A DNA stretch of 64,000 bases. Origin: Polaromonas sp. GTDB lineage: Bacteria > Pseudomonadota > Gammaproteobacteria > Burkholderiales > Burkholderiaceae_C. Position 1 is the first letter of the stretch. The number at the start of each line of letters is the position of its first letter. The notes under the pieces were generated by a model that did not search any database, was not told where the DNA came from, and saw nothing but the letters and a program-made list of their open reading frames with translations. The stretch is from assembly GCF_029945685.1 (NCBI RefSeq), contig NZ_JAQSDA010000022.1, positions 50,004 through 114,003 on the forward strand, read 5' to 3'. The translations under genes and the position numbers were made by a program. Below are positions 44,646-53,864 of the stretch, piece after piece.

Positions 44646-46025
44646 ATGACCACCTACGCGCTCATCAGCCACAACCGTGGTGACGACATCCTGGCCTGGC
44701 GCTACGGGGAAGTCATCACGGTCCGCCAGTACCTGGGCGATGTGAAACACCTGGCCGCGTCGCTGCCGCCGGGCCAACACATGCTCAACGCCTGCAGCGA
44801 CCGCTACCATTTCGCGGTGGGCCTGGGCGCCGCCTTGCTGACGCAGAAAATCACCCTGCTGCCGCCTACCCACACGCCGCAGATGATGCGTCAGCTTCTC
44901 AGCCTGGCGCCCGACGTGTTCTGCCTGGCGGATGCACCCCACGGCATCGACCTGCCCGGCTTTGCCTACCAGGATGCATTTGCCGGCGGACCGTCGCAGG
45001 CGGACCCTGAAGCGCCCTGCGACATCCCCCTGCTCCATGGCGAACAGGTCGTCGCGGACGTGTTCACCTCGGGCTCGACGGGCCAGCCGCTGCCACACCG
45101 CAAGACCTGGGGCTCGCTGGTGCGCGGCGCGCGCGGCGAGGCACTGCGGCTGGGCCTGGACGATGCAGCCCCCTGCAACGTCATCGGCACGGTGCCCCCG
45201 CAGCACATGTTCGGCTTCGAGTCGACGGTCCTGCTGCCCATGCAAAGCGGCGGGGCATTGCACGCCGGCCAGCCGTTCTACCCGGCAGACATCGTCAGTG
45301 CCGTCAAGGCGGTGCCCCGCCCGCGCATGCTGGTCAGCACCCCCGTGCATCTGCGCGTGCTGCTGGCCTCCAACATCGAGCTGCCCGCGCTCGATCAGGT
45401 GGTGTCGGCCACGGCGCCCATGGCTCCGCAACTTGCGCAGAGCTGCGAAGCCCGTTTTGATGCTCCGCTGTTCGAGATTTACGGATCCACCGAAACCGGC
45501 CAGATCGCATCGCGGCGGACCGCGCAAACCGCCGAGTGGGAGCTGTTTCCGCTGGTGACCCTGACACCGCACGATGACCGCATGTGGGCCTGCGGCGGCC
45601 ATGTCGAACAGGTGGTGCCGCTCAACGATGTGCTGCAGACCATCGACAACCGCCACTTTCTGCTGCACGGTCGTCTCGAGGACCTGGTCAATATCGCCGG
45701 CAAGCGCAACTCGCTGGCCTACCTGAACCATCACCTCAACAGCATCCCCGGCGTGCTCGATGGGGCGTTTTTCATGCCCGACGACAGCGGCCACGAGGCC
45801 GTGGTGCGTCTGATCGCGTTTGTTGTGGCCCCGGGCATGACGGCCGCCGCCGTGCAGGCCGCACTGAAGGAACGAATCGACGCCATCTTCCTGCCGCGGC
45901 CACTGGTCCTGCTCGACGCCCTGCCACGCAATGCCACCGGCAAACTGCCGCGCGACGTTCTCGCGGGACTGGCTCGCTTCCACCAGGGTGCCACTGCCCA
46001 GGAAGGCGCGCCCCGTGCAGAGTGA
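44646..46025 (+). CDS. AMP-dependent acyl/aryl ligase of the aryl-polyene cluster
   Basis: 459-aa ANL-superfamily enzyme. The ATP-binding P-loop is DVFTSGSTGQPLPHRKTW, the adenine motif is EIYGSTETGQIA, and the C-terminal catalytic Lys lies in ALPRNATGKLPRDVL. In aryl-polyene pathways such ligases activate the aromatic starter acid and load it on the ACP. Substrate cannot be read. It overlaps the next gene by 11 bases. Confidence 0.87.
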   Translation: MTTYALISHNRGDDILAWRYGEVITVRQYLGDVKHLAASLPPGQHMLNACSDRYHFAVGLGAALLTQKITLLPPTHTPQMMRQLLSLAPDVFCLADAPHGIDLPGFAYQDAFAGGPSQADPEAPCDIPLLHGEQVVADVFTSGSTGQPLPHRKTWGSLVRGARGEALRLGLDDAAPCNVIGTVPPQHMFGFESTVLLPMQSGGALHAGQPFYPADIVSAVKAVPRPRMLVSTPVHLRVLLASNIELPALDQVVSATAPMAPQLAQSCEARFDAPLFEIYGSTETGQIASRRTAQTAEWELFPLVTLTPHDDRMWACGGHVEQVVPLNDVLQTIDNRHFLLHGRLEDLVNIAGKRNSLAYLNHHLNSIPGVLDGAFFMPDDSGHEAVVRLIAFVVAPGMTAAAVQAALKERIDAIFLPRPLVLLDALPRNATGKLPRDVLAGLARFHQGATAQEGAPRAE

Positions 46026-46341
46026 ACCCACGACGGTCTGTTTTGCCGCCGGTCATCCCGCTTTTGCCGGGCATTTCCCGGGTCGGCCGATGGTGCCGGG
46101 CGTTCTGCTGCTCGATGCTGCCTTGCACGCCGCTGTGCAGGCCCGCCAAAGCGCGGGGGAAGATCGGGGCCGTGCGGTGCACTGCCAGATTGCCTCGGCC
46201 AAATTTCTCAGCCCGGTGCTGCCCGGTGAACCACTGACAATTGTCTGCACACCCACTGCTGCGGGTCACACCCGTTTTGACATTTCCGGCATTGGTCGGC
46301 CGGTGGCCACCGGCACCTTTGTCTTCCAAAGCGTCCCGTGA
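46015..46341 (+). CDS. 3-hydroxyacyl-ACP dehydratase-like protein (FabZ/ApeI type)
   Basis: 108-aa hotdog-fold protein. The motif AAGHPAFAGHFPGRPMVPGVLLLDAAL contains the catalytic-type His and the PGRPxxPG loop. I chose GTG 46015 because it gives the usual short N-terminus. An upstream in-frame ATG would overlap the ligase gene by 95 bases. It is probably one of two dehydratases for double-bond formation in the polyene. Confidence 0.82.
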   Translation: MQSEPTTVCFAAGHPAFAGHFPGRPMVPGVLLLDAALHAAVQARQSAGEDRGRAVHCQIASAKFLSPVLPGEPLTIVCTPTAAGHTRFDISGIGRPVATGTFVFQSVP

Positions 46342-47318
46342 GCCAGGCACCCACCGGTCCGTCCAGCGCGCATCGCCAGGCCACCTGGCGGGACCGCCCG
46401 GAGCGCAGCAACATGCTGATGCTGCGCGTGATGACCTGGATTTCGCTGCGCCTGGGCCGCAGCGCGGGCCGCCTGGTGCTGTACGGCATTGCCGCCTACT
46501 TTCTGGTGGCCAACGCGTCCGCCCGCCGCGCATCGCGCGACTACCTGTACCGTGCGCTGGCACTGCCGACGGGAGCGCGGGTCGCCTGGCGCCATGTGTT
46601 CCGGCATTTTTTCAGTTTCGCCTCCGTGATCCACGACCGGGTCTACCTGATCAACGACCGCTTCAGCCTGTTTGACATCCGCATCCACCAGGAGCACCTC
46701 GTGGCCGAACTCACGGCGGACCACAAAGGTGTGTTTCTGATGGGCGCGCATGTCGGCAGTTTCGAGGTGCTGCGCGCGATCGGCCGGCGGCAACCGGGCC
46801 TGCGCGTGGCCATGGTGATGTACGAGGAGAACGCGCGCAAGATCAATGCGGCCCTGAGCGCCATCAACCCGGCGGCGCAGCAGGACATCGTGGCACTCGG
46901 GCATGCGGATTCGATGCTGCGCGTCCACGAACTGATCGAGGCTGGCAGCGTGGTCGGCATGCTGGCAGACCGCTGCCTGAACCGGGACAGCACGCGGCCC
47001 GTGCCCTTTCTCGGCGAGTCCGCCGAGCTTCCGGTGGGGCCGTTTCGCATGGCCGCCATCCTGCGGCGACCGGTGCTGTTCATGGTCGGCCTGTATGGCG
47101 GGGGCAATCGCTACGATATCCATTTTGAAACGCTGGCCGATTTCTCCAACATCCCGGCGGGCGGGCGCGAAGCAGCGGTGCAGGCGGCCATGGTGCGTTA
47201 CGCCGAACTGCTGGAGCAGCATTGCCGCGCGGCACCCTACAACTGGTTCAATTTTTTCAATTTCTGGCAGGCTGGCGAATCGTCACCTGCGCCCAACCCG
47301 GTCCGACCCCATGACTGA
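46338..47318 (+). CDS. Lipid A-type (LpxL-like) acyltransferase of the polyene cluster
   Basis: 326 aa with a GTG start that overlaps the preceding stop. The N-terminal membrane-associated region is followed by LMGAHVGSFEVLRAIG, the modified HX4D-type motif of this superfamily (HVGSFE), and GMLADRCLNRDSTRPVPFLGESAELPVGPFRMA. In Ape clusters this enzyme is thought to join the polyene to a lipid acceptor. The acceptor is unknown. Confidence 0.85.
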   Translation: MSQAPTGPSSAHRQATWRDRPERSNMLMLRVMTWISLRLGRSAGRLVLYGIAAYFLVANASARRASRDYLYRALALPTGARVAWRHVFRHFFSFASVIHDRVYLINDRFSLFDIRIHQEHLVAELTADHKGVFLMGAHVGSFEVLRAIGRRQPGLRVAMVMYEENARKINAALSAINPAAQQDIVALGHADSMLRVHELIEAGSVVGMLADRCLNRDSTRPVPFLGESAELPVGPFRMAAILRRPVLFMVGLYGGGNRYDIHFETLADFSNIPAGGREAAVQAAMVRYAELLEQHCRAAPYNWFNFFNFWQAGESSPAPNPVRPHD

Positions 47319-47916
47319 TACACCACGCCCGGCGACCCCATCACGCAAGATCTGGCTGGCCGGAGCGAGCCTGCTGCTGGCCCTCGGCAGCAGCCCCGCC
47401 TTCGCCGCCTGGGATGTGACCCAGCTGATGCAGGGCCTGGCGAAAAACAAATCGGGCCGCGCCAGCTTTGTCGAAAGGAAATACATCGCCCTGCTCGAGG
47501 CCCCCGTGGAGTCGTCCGGCGAACTGCTCTACACCGCGCCCGACCGGCTGGAAAAACGCACACTCAAGCCGCGGCCGGAGTCTTTGCTGATTGAAGGCGG
47601 CAGCCTCACCGTCGAGCGCGGCAAACGCCGCATGGTGCTGCGCCTGCAGGACTACCCGGAACTGGTGGCGTTTACCGAAAGCATACGCGGCACCCTGGCG
47701 GGTGACATGGTCGCCCTGCGGCGCGTCTACAACCTCGACCTCGAAGGTTCCGAGGAACGCTGGACGCTGACCCTGCGTCCCATCGAAACAAAAATGCTGG
47801 AAGTGGTGCAGCGCATCCGCATCGCTGGCAGCCACGCCGAGGTCCGGACCATTGAAATCGAGCAGACCGACAAGGACCGCTCGGTCATGGTGATCGACAA
47901 GCTGGCTGCAAAATGA
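47311..47916 (+). CDS. LolA-like outer-membrane lipoprotein carrier protein
   Basis: 201 aa with a signal peptide (SRKIWLAGASLLLALGSSPAFAA). The mature part (SGRASFVERKYIALLEAPVESSGELLYTAPDRLEKRTLKPRPESLLIEGGSLTVERG) has the LolA-fold pattern. It likely shuttles the lipid-linked polyene across the periplasm together with the MMPL exporter that follows. It overlaps both neighbours (8 bases and ATGA). Confidence 0.85.
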   Translation: MTDTPRPATPSRKIWLAGASLLLALGSSPAFAAWDVTQLMQGLAKNKSGRASFVERKYIALLEAPVESSGELLYTAPDRLEKRTLKPRPESLLIEGGSLTVERGKRRMVLRLQDYPELVAFTESIRGTLAGDMVALRRVYNLDLEGSEERWTLTLRPIETKMLEVVQRIRIAGSHAEVRTIEIEQTDKDRSVMVIDKLAAK

Positions 47917-50267
47917 ATCGCTTGCTTCGCCGCCAGTTTCTGCCGGTCTGGCTGTGGCTGGGCTTCTTGCTGGTCTGCGGCGCCATCATCAGCCGTACCC
48001 AGATCACCACGGACCTGTCGGCCTTTCTGCCGCGCAACCCGACGTCTGAACAGCAACTCCTGATGGACCAGTTGAAAGACGGCCTGGCCTCCCGCCTGAT
48101 CCTGGTCGGCATCGAGGGAGAGGACGGGCCAGCCCTCGCCCGCCTGTCCAAAGAGATGGCCCGCAGCCTGCGCGCCGACCCGGCTTTTGTCGCTGTCAAC
48201 AACGGCGAGCCCGTCAACAAGGACCGCGACCAGACCTACCTGTTCAACAACCGCTACCTGCTCAGCCCGCTCGTCACCCCGGAACGCTTCAGCACCGACG
48301 GCCTGCACGCGGCCCTGGCCGAAAGCATAGACCTGCTGGCCTCACCGGCCGGGCTGATGGTCAAGTCGCTGTTGCCGCGCGACCCGACCGGCGAAATGGT
48401 GCAACTGCTCGGGCAACTGGACGCTGGCACGCAGCCGCGCCTGGTCGGCGGCACCTGGGCGTCACGCGACGGCGCCCGCGCCCTGATGCTGATGCAGACA
48501 CGCGCCGCGGGCTCCGACACCGATGCGCAGCAAAGCGCGATGGCCGCCATCCAGCAGGCCTTCGACACGGCACGCCGGGACAGCGCTGCCGCCAGGCTGG
48601 TGATGACCGGGCCCGGTGTCTTTTCAGTGACCTCGCGCGACGCCATCAAAACCCAGGTCAGCCGCCTCTCGCTGATCAGCGTGGTGATCATTGCCACGCT
48701 GCTGCTGCTGGTGTACCGCTCGGCGACCGCGCTGGCGCTGGGTTTCCTGCCCGTCCTCAGCGGTGTGCTGGCCGGCGTGGCCGCCGTCAGCCTCGGCTTC
48801 GGCGCGGTGCACGGCATCACGCTGGGTTTCGGCACCGCGCTGATCGGCGAGGCGGTGGACTATTCCATCTACCTGTTTGTGCAATCCGAGCAGGCCGACG
48901 CCGGACCGGACAGCTGGGTCAGGCGCTTCTGGCCGACGATCCGGCTGGGTGTGCTGACCTCGATCTTCGGCTTTGCTTCGCTGCTGCTGTCGGGTTTTCC
49001 GGGTCTGGCGCAGCTTGGCCTGTATGCGATTGCCGGGCTGGTGGCCGCCGCGGTCATGACACGTTTTGTCCTGCCTCACCTGCTGCCGGCGAAGTTCCGC
49101 ATCCACGACGTCTCGGCGATCGGCCGCGTGCTGAGCCAGCTCACGCGGCGCGCCGCAGTGCTGCGCTGGCCGGCGGCCATACTGCTGCTGGCGGCCTGTG
49201 CCGTCCTCGCGACCCACCGCGACACGCTGCTCAACGAAAAAATTTCCTCGCTGAGCCCGGTGTCACAAGCCGACATCGCCCTTGACGAAAGCCTGCGCGC
49301 CGACATGGGCGCCCCCGATGTGCGTTACGTCGTGGTGATCTCCGGCGCCAGCCGCGAATCGGTGCTGGTGTCTTCCGAGCGGGTGTCCGCGCTGCTGCAG
49401 ACGCAGGTGGACCAGGGCCAACTTGCGGGTTTCGAAAGCCCCAGCCGCTACCTTCCCAGCACAGCGACACAGCGTGCGCGCCAGGCCAGCCTGCCGTCGG
49501 CAGAGGTCTTGCGGCCGCGCCTGGCGCAGGCGGTGCAGGGGCTGCCGGTGCGCGCCCAGGTGTTCACCCCCTTTCTGGCCGACGTCGAGACCAGCCGCAG
49601 CCGGTCCCTGCTGCAGGCGGCCGACCTCGAACAGACCTCCCTGGCCATGGCGGTGGATGCGCTGCTGCTCCAGCCATCGCGCGGTGGCTGGACGGCGCTG
49701 CTGCCGCTTCGGGCACCGGAAGGCGCGGGCATCCAGGCCGACCGGATTCGGGCGGCGCTGGGCAGCGACTCGCCGGATGTGCTGTTTGTGGACATGAAAG
49801 CCGAATCGGACCGCCTGTATTCCGGCTACCTGCGCGAAGCCACGCTGCTGTCGCTGGGCGGGCTGCTCTCCATCGTCGTCCTGCTGCTGCTGGTCTTCCG
49901 CTCACCAACGCGTGTCCTGCGCGTCATCGCCCCTCTGGCCGCCTCGGTCATCACGGTCACGGCGGGGCTGGCCCTGGCCGGCCAGCCGCTGATCATTCTG
50001 CACCTGGTGGGTTTGCTGCTGGTGGTGGCGGTGGGGTCGAACTACGCGCTGTTTTTCGACCGGGCCGACCCTTTCGCCCCCATTTCGCACCGCACCCTGG
50101 CCTCGATGGCGCTGGCCAACCTCACCACCGTCGCGGGGTTTGGCCTGCTGGCATTTTCAAAAATTTCCATCCTGCAGGCCATGGGCGCCACGGTGGCGCC
50201 GGGTGTCATACTGGCACTGGTGTATGCGGCGATTTTTGCGAGGCAGCCCCGTGCGCCCCAAGGCTGA
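47913..50267 (+). CDS. MMPL/RND-family exporter of the polyene cluster
   Basis: 784 aa. An N-terminal membrane helix, a periplasmic domain, then about five helices (LSLISVVIIATLLLLVYRSATALALGFLPVLSGVLAG, GTALIGEAVDYSIYLFV), a second helix/periplasmic domain and a final helix bundle (LLSLGGLLSIVVLLLLVFRSPTRVL, LLLVVAVGSNYALFFDRADP). The repeated GxxxDY/SNYALFF stretches are typical of MMPL pumps. It resembles the exporters of xanthomonadin and aryl-polyene loci. Confidence 0.9.
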   Translation: MNRLLRRQFLPVWLWLGFLLVCGAIISRTQITTDLSAFLPRNPTSEQQLLMDQLKDGLASRLILVGIEGEDGPALARLSKEMARSLRADPAFVAVNNGEPVNKDRDQTYLFNNRYLLSPLVTPERFSTDGLHAALAESIDLLASPAGLMVKSLLPRDPTGEMVQLLGQLDAGTQPRLVGGTWASRDGARALMLMQTRAAGSDTDAQQSAMAAIQQAFDTARRDSAAARLVMTGPGVFSVTSRDAIKTQVSRLSLISVVIIATLLLLVYRSATALALGFLPVLSGVLAGVAAVSLGFGAVHGITLGFGTALIGEAVDYSIYLFVQSEQADAGPDSWVRRFWPTIRLGVLTSIFGFASLLLSGFPGLAQLGLYAIAGLVAAAVMTRFVLPHLLPAKFRIHDVSAIGRVLSQLTRRAAVLRWPAAILLLAACAVLATHRDTLLNEKISSLSPVSQADIALDESLRADMGAPDVRYVVVISGASRESVLVSSERVSALLQTQVDQGQLAGFESPSRYLPSTATQRARQASLPSAEVLRPRLAQAVQGLPVRAQVFTPFLADVETSRSRSLLQAADLEQTSLAMAVDALLLQPSRGGWTALLPLRAPEGAGIQADRIRAALGSDSPDVLFVDMKAESDRLYSGYLREATLLSLGGLLSIVVLLLLVFRSPTRVLRVIAPLAASVITVTAGLALAGQPLIILHLVGLLLVVAVGSNYALFFDRADPFAPISHRTLASMALANLTTVAGFGLLAFSKISILQAMGATVAPGVILALVYAAIFARQPRAPQG

Positions 50268-51063
50268 ATTGCGCTGGCACGCCAGCCCGCTGATGCGCAT
50301 CTCCTTCGTGGTGCATGGGCTGGCGCTGGTAGCTGTTGTGGTGGCCCCCGCGCTGTGGCCTTGGGCACTGGCCGTCGTCGTCGCCAACCACGCGCTGCTG
50401 GCAGGGGTCGGACTGTGGCCACGCAGCCACTGGCTGGGTCCAAACTGGTCGAGCTTGCCCGAGGCCGCGACAGCGAGGAACGAAATCGCCCTGACCATCG
50501 ACGACGGGCCCGACCCGCAGGTCACGCCGCAGGTGCTCGACCTGCTGGACCGTTACGCCGCCCGGGCCACGTTTTTCTGCATTGGTGACAAGGCCGCGCG
50601 TCACCCGGAGCTGTGCCGGGAGATCGTTCGCCGCGGCCACGCGGTGGAGAACCACAGCCAGCACCATCGCCACCACTTTTCCGTCATGGGCCCGCGCGGC
50701 ATGATGCGCGAGCTGCAGGCCGCGCAGGACACGCTGGTCGCTATCACCGGCCGGCGACCACGCTTTTTCCGCGCGCCGGCCGGTCTGCGCAACCCCTTTC
50801 TCGAGCCGGTGCTCGCCCGCATGGATCTGCGCCTGGCCAGCTGGTCGGTACGCGGTTTCGACACCCGGGTCGGCGACGCAGGGCGCGTCACCCACAAACT
50901 GCTGCGTGGCCTGAAGGCCGGTGCCATCGTGCTGCTGCACGACGGCAACGCCGCCCGCACGCCAGCTGGCATTCCGGTGATCCTCGAGGTGCTGCCCGCC
51001 GTGCTGGCGTCCGCTGCGGCGGCCCGCCTCAAGCCGGTGACCCTGTCCGAGGCCCTGGCATGA
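50251..51063 (+). CDS. Polysaccharide deacetylase (NodB/CE4) family protein
   Basis: 270 aa with a GTG start that overlaps the exporter end by 17 bases. GAGG precedes it at 7 nt. Two hydrophobic segments (ISFVVHGLALVAVVVAPALWPWALAVVVANHALL) anchor it in the membrane. The NodB domain has the catalytic Asp in LTIDDGPDP, the metal site HAVENHSQHH, FFRAPAGLRNP and LLHDGNAART, all intact. It would remove an acyl group from a sugar or amide. A role on the polyene glycolipid is inferred from its place in the operon. Confidence 0.88.
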   Translation: MRPKAELRWHASPLMRISFVVHGLALVAVVVAPALWPWALAVVVANHALLAGVGLWPRSHWLGPNWSSLPEAATARNEIALTIDDGPDPQVTPQVLDLLDRYAARATFFCIGDKAARHPELCREIVRRGHAVENHSQHHRHHFSVMGPRGMMRELQAAQDTLVAITGRRPRFFRAPAGLRNPFLEPVLARMDLRLASWSVRGFDTRVGDAGRVTHKLLRGLKAGAIVLLHDGNAARTPAGIPVILEVLPAVLASAAAARLKPVTLSEALA

Positions 51064-51761
51064 GCAGGCCCACCGTCAACCGGCAAGCCCTGCCCTGGTA
51101 CCGCCAGGCCGCACAGTTGGTGCCCCGTGACGTACTCCTGAAAAGCATAGGCATCCCCGCTTTTATCGCGGTGTTTTTTGCCGCCTATTTTTATGTGCTC
51201 AAGCACCCGGCCTATCCCGTCACGGTGATGCCGGTCACCTGGCTGGACCGGTTGATCGGCTTCGAACCCATGGCCCTGTCGCTGTATGTGTCCCTGTGGG
51301 TGTATGTGTCGCTGCCGCCGGCCTTCCTCGCGAGCCGGCGCGAACTCTATCTGTACAGCCTGACCATGGCCGGCACCTGCCTGACAGGGCTTGTCATTTT
51401 CTATTTCTGGCCAACGACCGTTCCAGTGGCTGACATCGACTGGAGCCTGTACCCGGGGGTGGATTTCCTCAAAAACATGGATGCCGCGGGCAACGCCTGC
51501 CCCTCCCTGCATGTCGCCACCGCCGTTTTTTCAGGCTTCTGGCTGCATCACCTGCTGCGCCGTTTTGGCGCGCCGCCATGGGCACGGCTGCTCAATGCGC
51601 TGTGGTGCATCGGCATCGTTTACTCCACAGTCGCCACTCGCCAACATGTGGCGGTCGATATGTGGGCCGGGCTCCTGCTGGGAACCGCCACCGCCTGTTT
51701 GTCCCTTCGCCACGTGGTGCGCACCCGCGCCGACCACCATCGTCCCTACCTCGCTGCCTGA
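51060..51761 (+). CDS. PAP2-superfamily phosphatase/inositolphosphotransferase-like membrane protein
   Basis: 233 aa with five or so membrane segments. The PAP2 motifs are CPSLHVATAVFSGFW and VATRQHVAVDMWAG, that is the SLHV and R-x-H-x3-D signatures, while the first K-x6-RP motif is not recognisable. This group includes phosphatases and phospholipid head-group transferases. It overlaps the deacetylase stop (ATGA), so both probably act on the same lipid carrier or product. Confidence 0.82.
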   Translation: MSRPTVNRQALPWYRQAAQLVPRDVLLKSIGIPAFIAVFFAAYFYVLKHPAYPVTVMPVTWLDRLIGFEPMALSLYVSLWVYVSLPPAFLASRRELYLYSLTMAGTCLTGLVIFYFWPTTVPVADIDWSLYPGVDFLKNMDAAGNACPSLHVATAVFSGFWLHHLLRRFGAPPWARLLNALWCIGIVYSTVATRQHVAVDMWAGLLLGTATACLSLRHVVRTRADHHRPYLAA

Positions 51762-51835
51762 CTGTCCGCCGCCACCCCCAAAGCAACTGCTTGATTTGCT
51801 AACATGACTTCACTTTTAGATCGGCTAGTTTTCTT

Positions 51836-53029
51836 CTGAACCCGCTCTGGCTCTCCCATTTCACCGCGACCAGCAGCATCGGTCGCGGCCTTCAGCAAAC
51901 CCTCAGCGCCTTGCGCGAGGAGCGCGGCGGCCTCGTGCCCTGTGCGTTTGACACGGTCGATCTGCCCACCTTTGTCGGCGAGGTGACGGGAGTGGATGCC
52001 GTGGCGCTTCCTGCACCGCTGGCAGCGTTCGACTGTCGCAACAACCGCCTCGCGCTGCTGGGTCTGACGCAGGACGGTTTTACCGAGGCCGTGGCCGCCG
52101 CCAGCCAGAAATACGGTGCGCACCGCATCGGCATCTTCATCGGCACCAGCACCTCCGGCATCTTGCAGACCGAGCTGGCCTACCGCCGGCTCGACCCGTC
52201 CACCGGCGCCTTTCCTCCCGATTTCGCCTACCGGACCACCCACAACACTTTCTCGGTGGCCGACTTCACGCGCCACCACCTGGCCCTGGCCGGTCCGGCG
52301 GTGGTGGTCTCGTCCGCCTGTTCGTCCAGCGCCAAGGTGTTTGCCTCGGCGCGCCGCATGATGGCGGCCGGCCTGATTGATGCCGCGGTGGTTGGCGGCG
52401 TCGATTCGCTGTGCCTGACGACACTGTATGGTTTCAATTCCCTGGGCCTGACTTCCTCCCAGGCCTGCCGGCCATTTGATGTTGAACGCGATGGGATTTC
52501 CATCGGCGAGGCGGCCGCTTTCGCGCTACTCGAGCCCTTGCCGGAACATCTGAGCGACGACGCGGTTCTGCTGCTGGGCTTCGGTGAATCCAGCGACGCC
52601 CACCACATGTCCTCGCCCCACCCCGAGGGTCTGGGTGCGCGCATGGCCATGCAGGACGCCCTGGCGATGGCCGGTCTTGATGCAGCGGACATCGACTACA
52701 TCAACCTGCATGGCACGGCCACGCCGAGCAACGACGCGGCCGAAACCAGGGCGGTGGCGGCGTTGTTTGGTCCGGCCACGCCCTGCAGTTCCACCAAGGG
52801 TGCCACCGGCCATGCCCTCGGCGCGGCGGGCGGGCTGGAGGCGGTGATCTGCGCCCTGGCCCTGCAGCATGGCCTGATGCCGGCCGGCCTGAACACGCAG
52901 GCGCTGGACCCGGCCCTGCCCCTGAACTACCTGCTGCACAACGTGGAGCAGCCCGTACGGCGCGTCCTGAGCAATTCCTTCGGTTTCGGCGGCACCAATT
53001 GCAGCCTGATTTTTGGCCGTGCCGGGTAA
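51836..53029 (+). CDS. Beta-ketoacyl-ACP synthase of the polyene cluster (start uncertain)
   Basis: Ketosynthase with the catalytic triad: Cys in VVSSACSSSAKVF, His in NLHGTATPSNDAAE, and His in STKGATGHALGAAGG. The first standard start (TTG 51911) would remove conserved N-terminal sequence. The open frame extends upstream and reads NPLWLSHFTATSSIGRGLQQ with no ATG, GTG or TTG, only a CTG at 51836, which I use here (397 aa). An ATG at 51804 in another frame stops at 51839 after MTSLLDRLVFF. This may be a non-AUG start or a frameshift. It pairs with the following chain-length-factor-like protein. Confidence 0.82.
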   Translation: MNPLWLSHFTATSSIGRGLQQTLSALREERGGLVPCAFDTVDLPTFVGEVTGVDAVALPAPLAAFDCRNNRLALLGLTQDGFTEAVAAASQKYGAHRIGIFIGTSTSGILQTELAYRRLDPSTGAFPPDFAYRTTHNTFSVADFTRHHLALAGPAVVVSSACSSSAKVFASARRMMAAGLIDAAVVGGVDSLCLTTLYGFNSLGLTSSQACRPFDVERDGISIGEAAAFALLEPLPEHLSDDAVLLLGFGESSDAHHMSSPHPEGLGARMAMQDALAMAGLDAADIDYINLHGTATPSNDAAETRAVAALFGPATPCSSTKGATGHALGAAGGLEAVICALALQHGLMPAGLNTQALDPALPLNYLLHNVEQPVRRVLSNSFGFGGTNCSLIFGRAG

Positions 53030-53036
53030 GACGACA

Positions 53037-53864
53037 ATGACACACCCCGTATCAGTTGCGCCGTCCCTCACGGTTTATGTCGAAGGCATCGGCCTGCTGG
53101 GCCCGGGCCTGTCGGGCTGGACGCCAGGGCGCGAACACCTGGCCGGCAGCGCTCCTTACGAGGCGGTACGCTGCGTGCTGCCGCTGCCCATGGCACTGCC
53201 TCCGGCCGAACGCCGGCGCGCGGGCGCCGTGGTCAAGGTCTCGCTGGCCGTGGGCCAGGAAGCCGTGGCGGCCTCGGGCCTGTCCGCGGCCGAGCTGCCC
53301 TCGGTCTTTTCATCGTCGAGCGGTGATGCCATCAATTGCCATGAAATCTGCAGTGCGCTGGCCTCGGCTGACCGGCTGATCTCTCCCACGCGTTTCCACA
53401 ATTCGGTGCACAACGCCTCTTCCGGCTACTGGAGCATTTCCAGCGGCTCCATGGCGACATCCTCCGTGCTGTGTGCCTACGATGGCAGTTTTGCAGCCGG
53501 CCTGCTCGAAGCGGTGACCCAGGCGGCGGTCGATCAGACGGCCGTCCTGCTGGTCGCCTACGACACCGACTACCCCGAACCACTGCACGGCGTGCGGCCG
53601 CTGCCGGACTCCTTCGGCGTGGCGCTGGTGCTGGCTCCGCAACGCAGCGAGCGCAGCCTGGCCCGGTGGACCCTGGCACCGGCCTGCCTCACAGGCGCCG
53701 GCGCCACCGCCATGGCCGACAGCGCGCTGGAGCAACTGCGCGCCAGCATTCCCGCGGCCCGTTGCCTGCCGTTGCTGCGCAGTGTGGCCACGCAGGAAGC
53801 CGGCAGCGTCGTGATTGATTACCTCGATGATCTGCAATTGTCCGTGCAGGTGGGACCATGCTGA
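53037..53864 (+). CDS. Ketosynthase-like partner protein (Ketoacyl-synt_2, chain-length-factor type)
   Basis: 275 aa, shorter than full ketosynthases and without the two active-site His. It begins MTHPVSVAPSLTVYVEGIGLLGPGLSGW. The family-typical middle FHNSVHNASSGYWSISSGSMATSSVLCAYDGSFAAGLLEAV is clear. Such proteins form heterodimers with the preceding ketosynthase in aryl-polyene systems and set chain length. It overlaps the next gene by 7 bases. Confidence 0.85.
   Translation: MTHPVSVAPSLTVYVEGIGLLGPGLSGWTPGREHLAGSAPYEAVRCVLPLPMALPPAERRRAGAVVKVSLAVGQEAVAASGLSAAELPSVFSSSSGDAINCHEICSALASADRLISPTRFHNSVHNASSGYWSISSGSMATSSVLCAYDGSFAAGLLEAVTQAAVDQTAVLLVAYDTDYPEPLHGVRPLPDSFGVALVLAPQRSERSLARWTLAPACLTGAGATAMADSALEQLRASIPAARCLPLLRSVATQEAGSVVIDYLDDLQLSVQVGPC

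Noticed and set aside
51804..51839. Programmed -1 frameshift joining ATG 51804 to the ketosynthase frame
   Set aside because: The sequence at the overlap (AGTTTTC) is not a classical slippery heptamer and no downstream stimulatory structure is evident.
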